Shown here in pieces: positions 62,425 to 64,000 of a stretch of DNA of 64,000 nt. Each line of letters starts with the position of its first letter. The stretch's first letter is position 1. Origin of the DNA: Lotus japonicus. Its lineage: Eukaryota > Streptophyta > Magnoliopsida > Fabales > Fabaceae. The stretch lies in NCBI RefSeq assembly GCF_012489685.1, contig NC_080042.1, positions 81,964,983-82,028,982 of the forward strand. The letters run 5' to 3'. A program made the position numbers and the translations under genes. Below the pieces are notes generated by a model. It did not search any database. It saw only the letters and a program-made list of their open reading frames with translations, and had not been told where the DNA came from.

Positions 62425-63124
62425 ACTCAATACGGTCTTGCCAAATTCCAAAATCCTCCAAATTGTTGGTTTTGAGCACCCCATATCTTCCTTGCATTTC
62501 ATTACCACTTTCATAAGCCGGCGGCGCTGCACTGTAACGAGGGCAGTCACTTGCCCAGTGACAAGTTTGATAGCATTTTAAAGCATTCACTAGAGGCAAC
62601 ACCTGCATTTGCACTATTGTTGAAAGGCTGCGTGGGTGCTGTATTTCTGGGTGCTGGCTTAGGCACTCCAATCAAGTCACATTTGTCCATTAAAATATCT
62701 AGATCAATGATGACAATAATCATGTTTATACATAATTAGCCACCAAAATCATCATTCAATCAACATATTCTCAATAGTAAAAATTTCCAAAAGAAATAAT
62801 AACTCATCCTTTACGCATTCAAATTCACAAGTGTTCAAAATCGCGCGAAGATGAACTCACATGCGATTTGCAACATGGTAGCAAGAGCTTAACAATGGAG
62901 CCTATTTGCAACTTTCCAGAATGGACCAAGTCGTTCTTGTGAGGGGCGAGCATCCCTTGCTGATAGAGGAAACCGTCGGAGACGACAACGCGGTACCTCC
63001 TGAGGGATCTGTTCCCCTGTATCTGCTTCAAGTCGATAACTTGCAGCACAGGCAATTGCTCGGAAGTGAAATTGTCAGTGCACATACTGGTTATCGCCCC
63101 TTCTGTCAAATTCACAACAGCCAT
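62425..63124 (-). pseudogene. RPA1: Truncated RPA1 (replication protein A 70-kDa subunit) pseudogene
   Basis: RPA1 is the large subunit of the eukaryotic single-stranded DNA-binding complex. Exon 1 (62861-63124) encodes the N-terminal domain (MAVVNLTEGAITSMCTDNF, then LPVLQVIDLKQIQGN and YRVVVSDGFLYQQGMLAPHK). Its end is shifted by one base: the family-like YHVANRM reads only in another frame. The next block (about 62430-62718) continues with MIIVIIDLDILMDKCDLIGV and then goes straight to the C-terminal zinc knuckle of plant RPA1. There, one extra A after GAATGCTTTAAA shifts the frame, and the knuckle glycine is replaced by cysteine (CYQTCHWASDCP). All central DNA-binding domains are absent, so the gene cannot make a working subunit. 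The MULE at 61139-62415 follows immediately. Confidence 0.85.
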
Positions 63125-63865
63125 TGTAATCGAAACCCTAACGAATTGATGTGGAAGTTGAGAGTGAAAGAAAGGGGTTAGAGAGAGAGAGAGAGAGAGA
63201 ATTTGAAACCCTAGAAGGTTAGAGTGATGGAACTGGAAACAAATTTAAAGGCGCCATAATTTTCGTTTTAAAAAAAAACCGTCAAATCAGTTAGATATAA
63301 TATTAAGCAAACAAAATATTAATTTAATCTATCTATAAATGACACAGTTTTAGGATGAATCTAGGGGTAGTTTTGTCAAGTGTCATATGAAGAGGAAACA
63401 AATGATGCTCACGATTTGCTTAAGAAGTGTAAAATCGGATCCTGCCATTTGAACACTCTCAGACCAGATTCAAACTTTTTTTAAAATAAAATCAGGAAAA
63501 GAAAATGTGCACTGTAATGGGGGGGGGCAGCTCTCTAACATCTTTAACCAACTTTAACAAGCAACATTTTTAGCCTTCTTGCTTCCTTTCTCCATTTTTA
63601 TATGATGATATGACTTTTGAAATACAACATGAAAAATCATTTTTCAGTTTGATCGAAGCTTGACTTTGATAGTGGTTGTTATAAAAGCTTATTGCTTTGG
63701 CAAATGTTACATATGAGTGGGCAAAAATATATTTTTTAGAGTGCATACGATGCAAGAGCCTCATATGTATATGTTGATTTTCTAATCAAGAAAATGAGGA
63801 AAACAAATGCGAAGAATTCTGTGATTATGTAAGGGTTATGGGAAGAGGTGGCAATGCCACTATAT
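63125..63865. other. Upstream of the RPA1 pseudogene; no gene seen
   Basis: Contains a (GA)n run at 63181-63200 that fits a leader of the former RPA1 gene, and a G run near 63519. Nothing else supported. Confidence 0.5.
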
Positions 63866-64000
63866 TAGGCTTTCCTAAATAGAGCAATCCAAAATTCAGG
63901 GGAAAAAAGCCTTTGTAAAGATCAAATTACAATTTTTAATGTTACTGTTAAACCTGGATAATCTCGAACATTTGTTTGTTAAAACTCAATGGTGCTTAAT
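63866..64000. repeat. Direct repeat, copy 2
   Basis: Same unit as 60647-60778, about 85-90% alike by eye, with small indels. It runs to the window edge, so its true end is unknown. Confidence 0.85.

Noticed and set aside
1..64000. CRISPR arrays, operons or bacterial systems
   Set aside because: The window is plant nuclear DNA; no regularly spaced repeats or polycistronic gene order exist.

Overview
This is a 64 kb window of plant nuclear DNA. Genes carry many GT-AG introns, the intergenic DNA is very AT-rich, and there are LTR, MULE, hAT, Helitron-like and MITE elements. Several repeat types (a MITE with a TAATGGATATGCACTGTCAG terminus, the AAGCGCTTAT repeat, a tRNA-derived SINE-like unit) look like ones I associate with legumes, so a papilionoid legume such as Lotus is my best guess. 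That is inference; no marker gene settles it.

Layout. 1-8 kb: AT-rich DNA, a doubtful 70-codon two-exon ORF and an F-box/LRR gene (minus strand, 4.3-5.7 kb). 8.3-14.5 kb: a 16-coding-exon MHK-type (MAK/ICK-like) protein kinase on the minus strand, with a tandem duplication upstream of its start codon. 14.6-22.3 kb: a transposon cluster with a PIF/Harbinger-like element carrying a nested MULE, a foldback element, a Helitron-like element and a non-autonomous hAT element. 23.3-34.2 kb: an intact seven-exon PMT20/21-type putative methyltransferase (30.2-34.2 kb), a degenerate copy of its 3' half (23.3-24.7 kb), and between them a CC-NBS-LRR resistance gene copy broken by an in-frame NB-ARC deletion and a frameshift. 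35.7-45.6 kb: gene-poor DNA with a 185-bp MITE that has a perfect 9-bp target duplication. 45.6-56.0 kb: a nine-exon mitochondrial COQ3 methyltransferase gene whose third intron holds a complete 5.4-kb Ty3/gypsy chromovirus with apparently identical LTRs. 57.4-58.9 kb: a three-exon conserved plant membrane protein of unknown function. 59-64 kb: an unrecognised coding-like fragment, another MULE with a perfect 9-bp target duplication, and a truncated, frameshifted RPA1 (70-kDa replication protein A) pseudogene, bracketed by a 120-130 bp direct repeat.

The intact genes are unrelated housekeeping or signalling genes, all on the minus strand; nothing suggests an operon or gene cluster. I did not find a convincing new biological system. 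The most informative features are the young retrotransposon inside COQ3, the segmental duplication around the broken resistance gene (with a MITE that inserted after the duplication), and several transposons whose exact ends and target duplications can be read directly.
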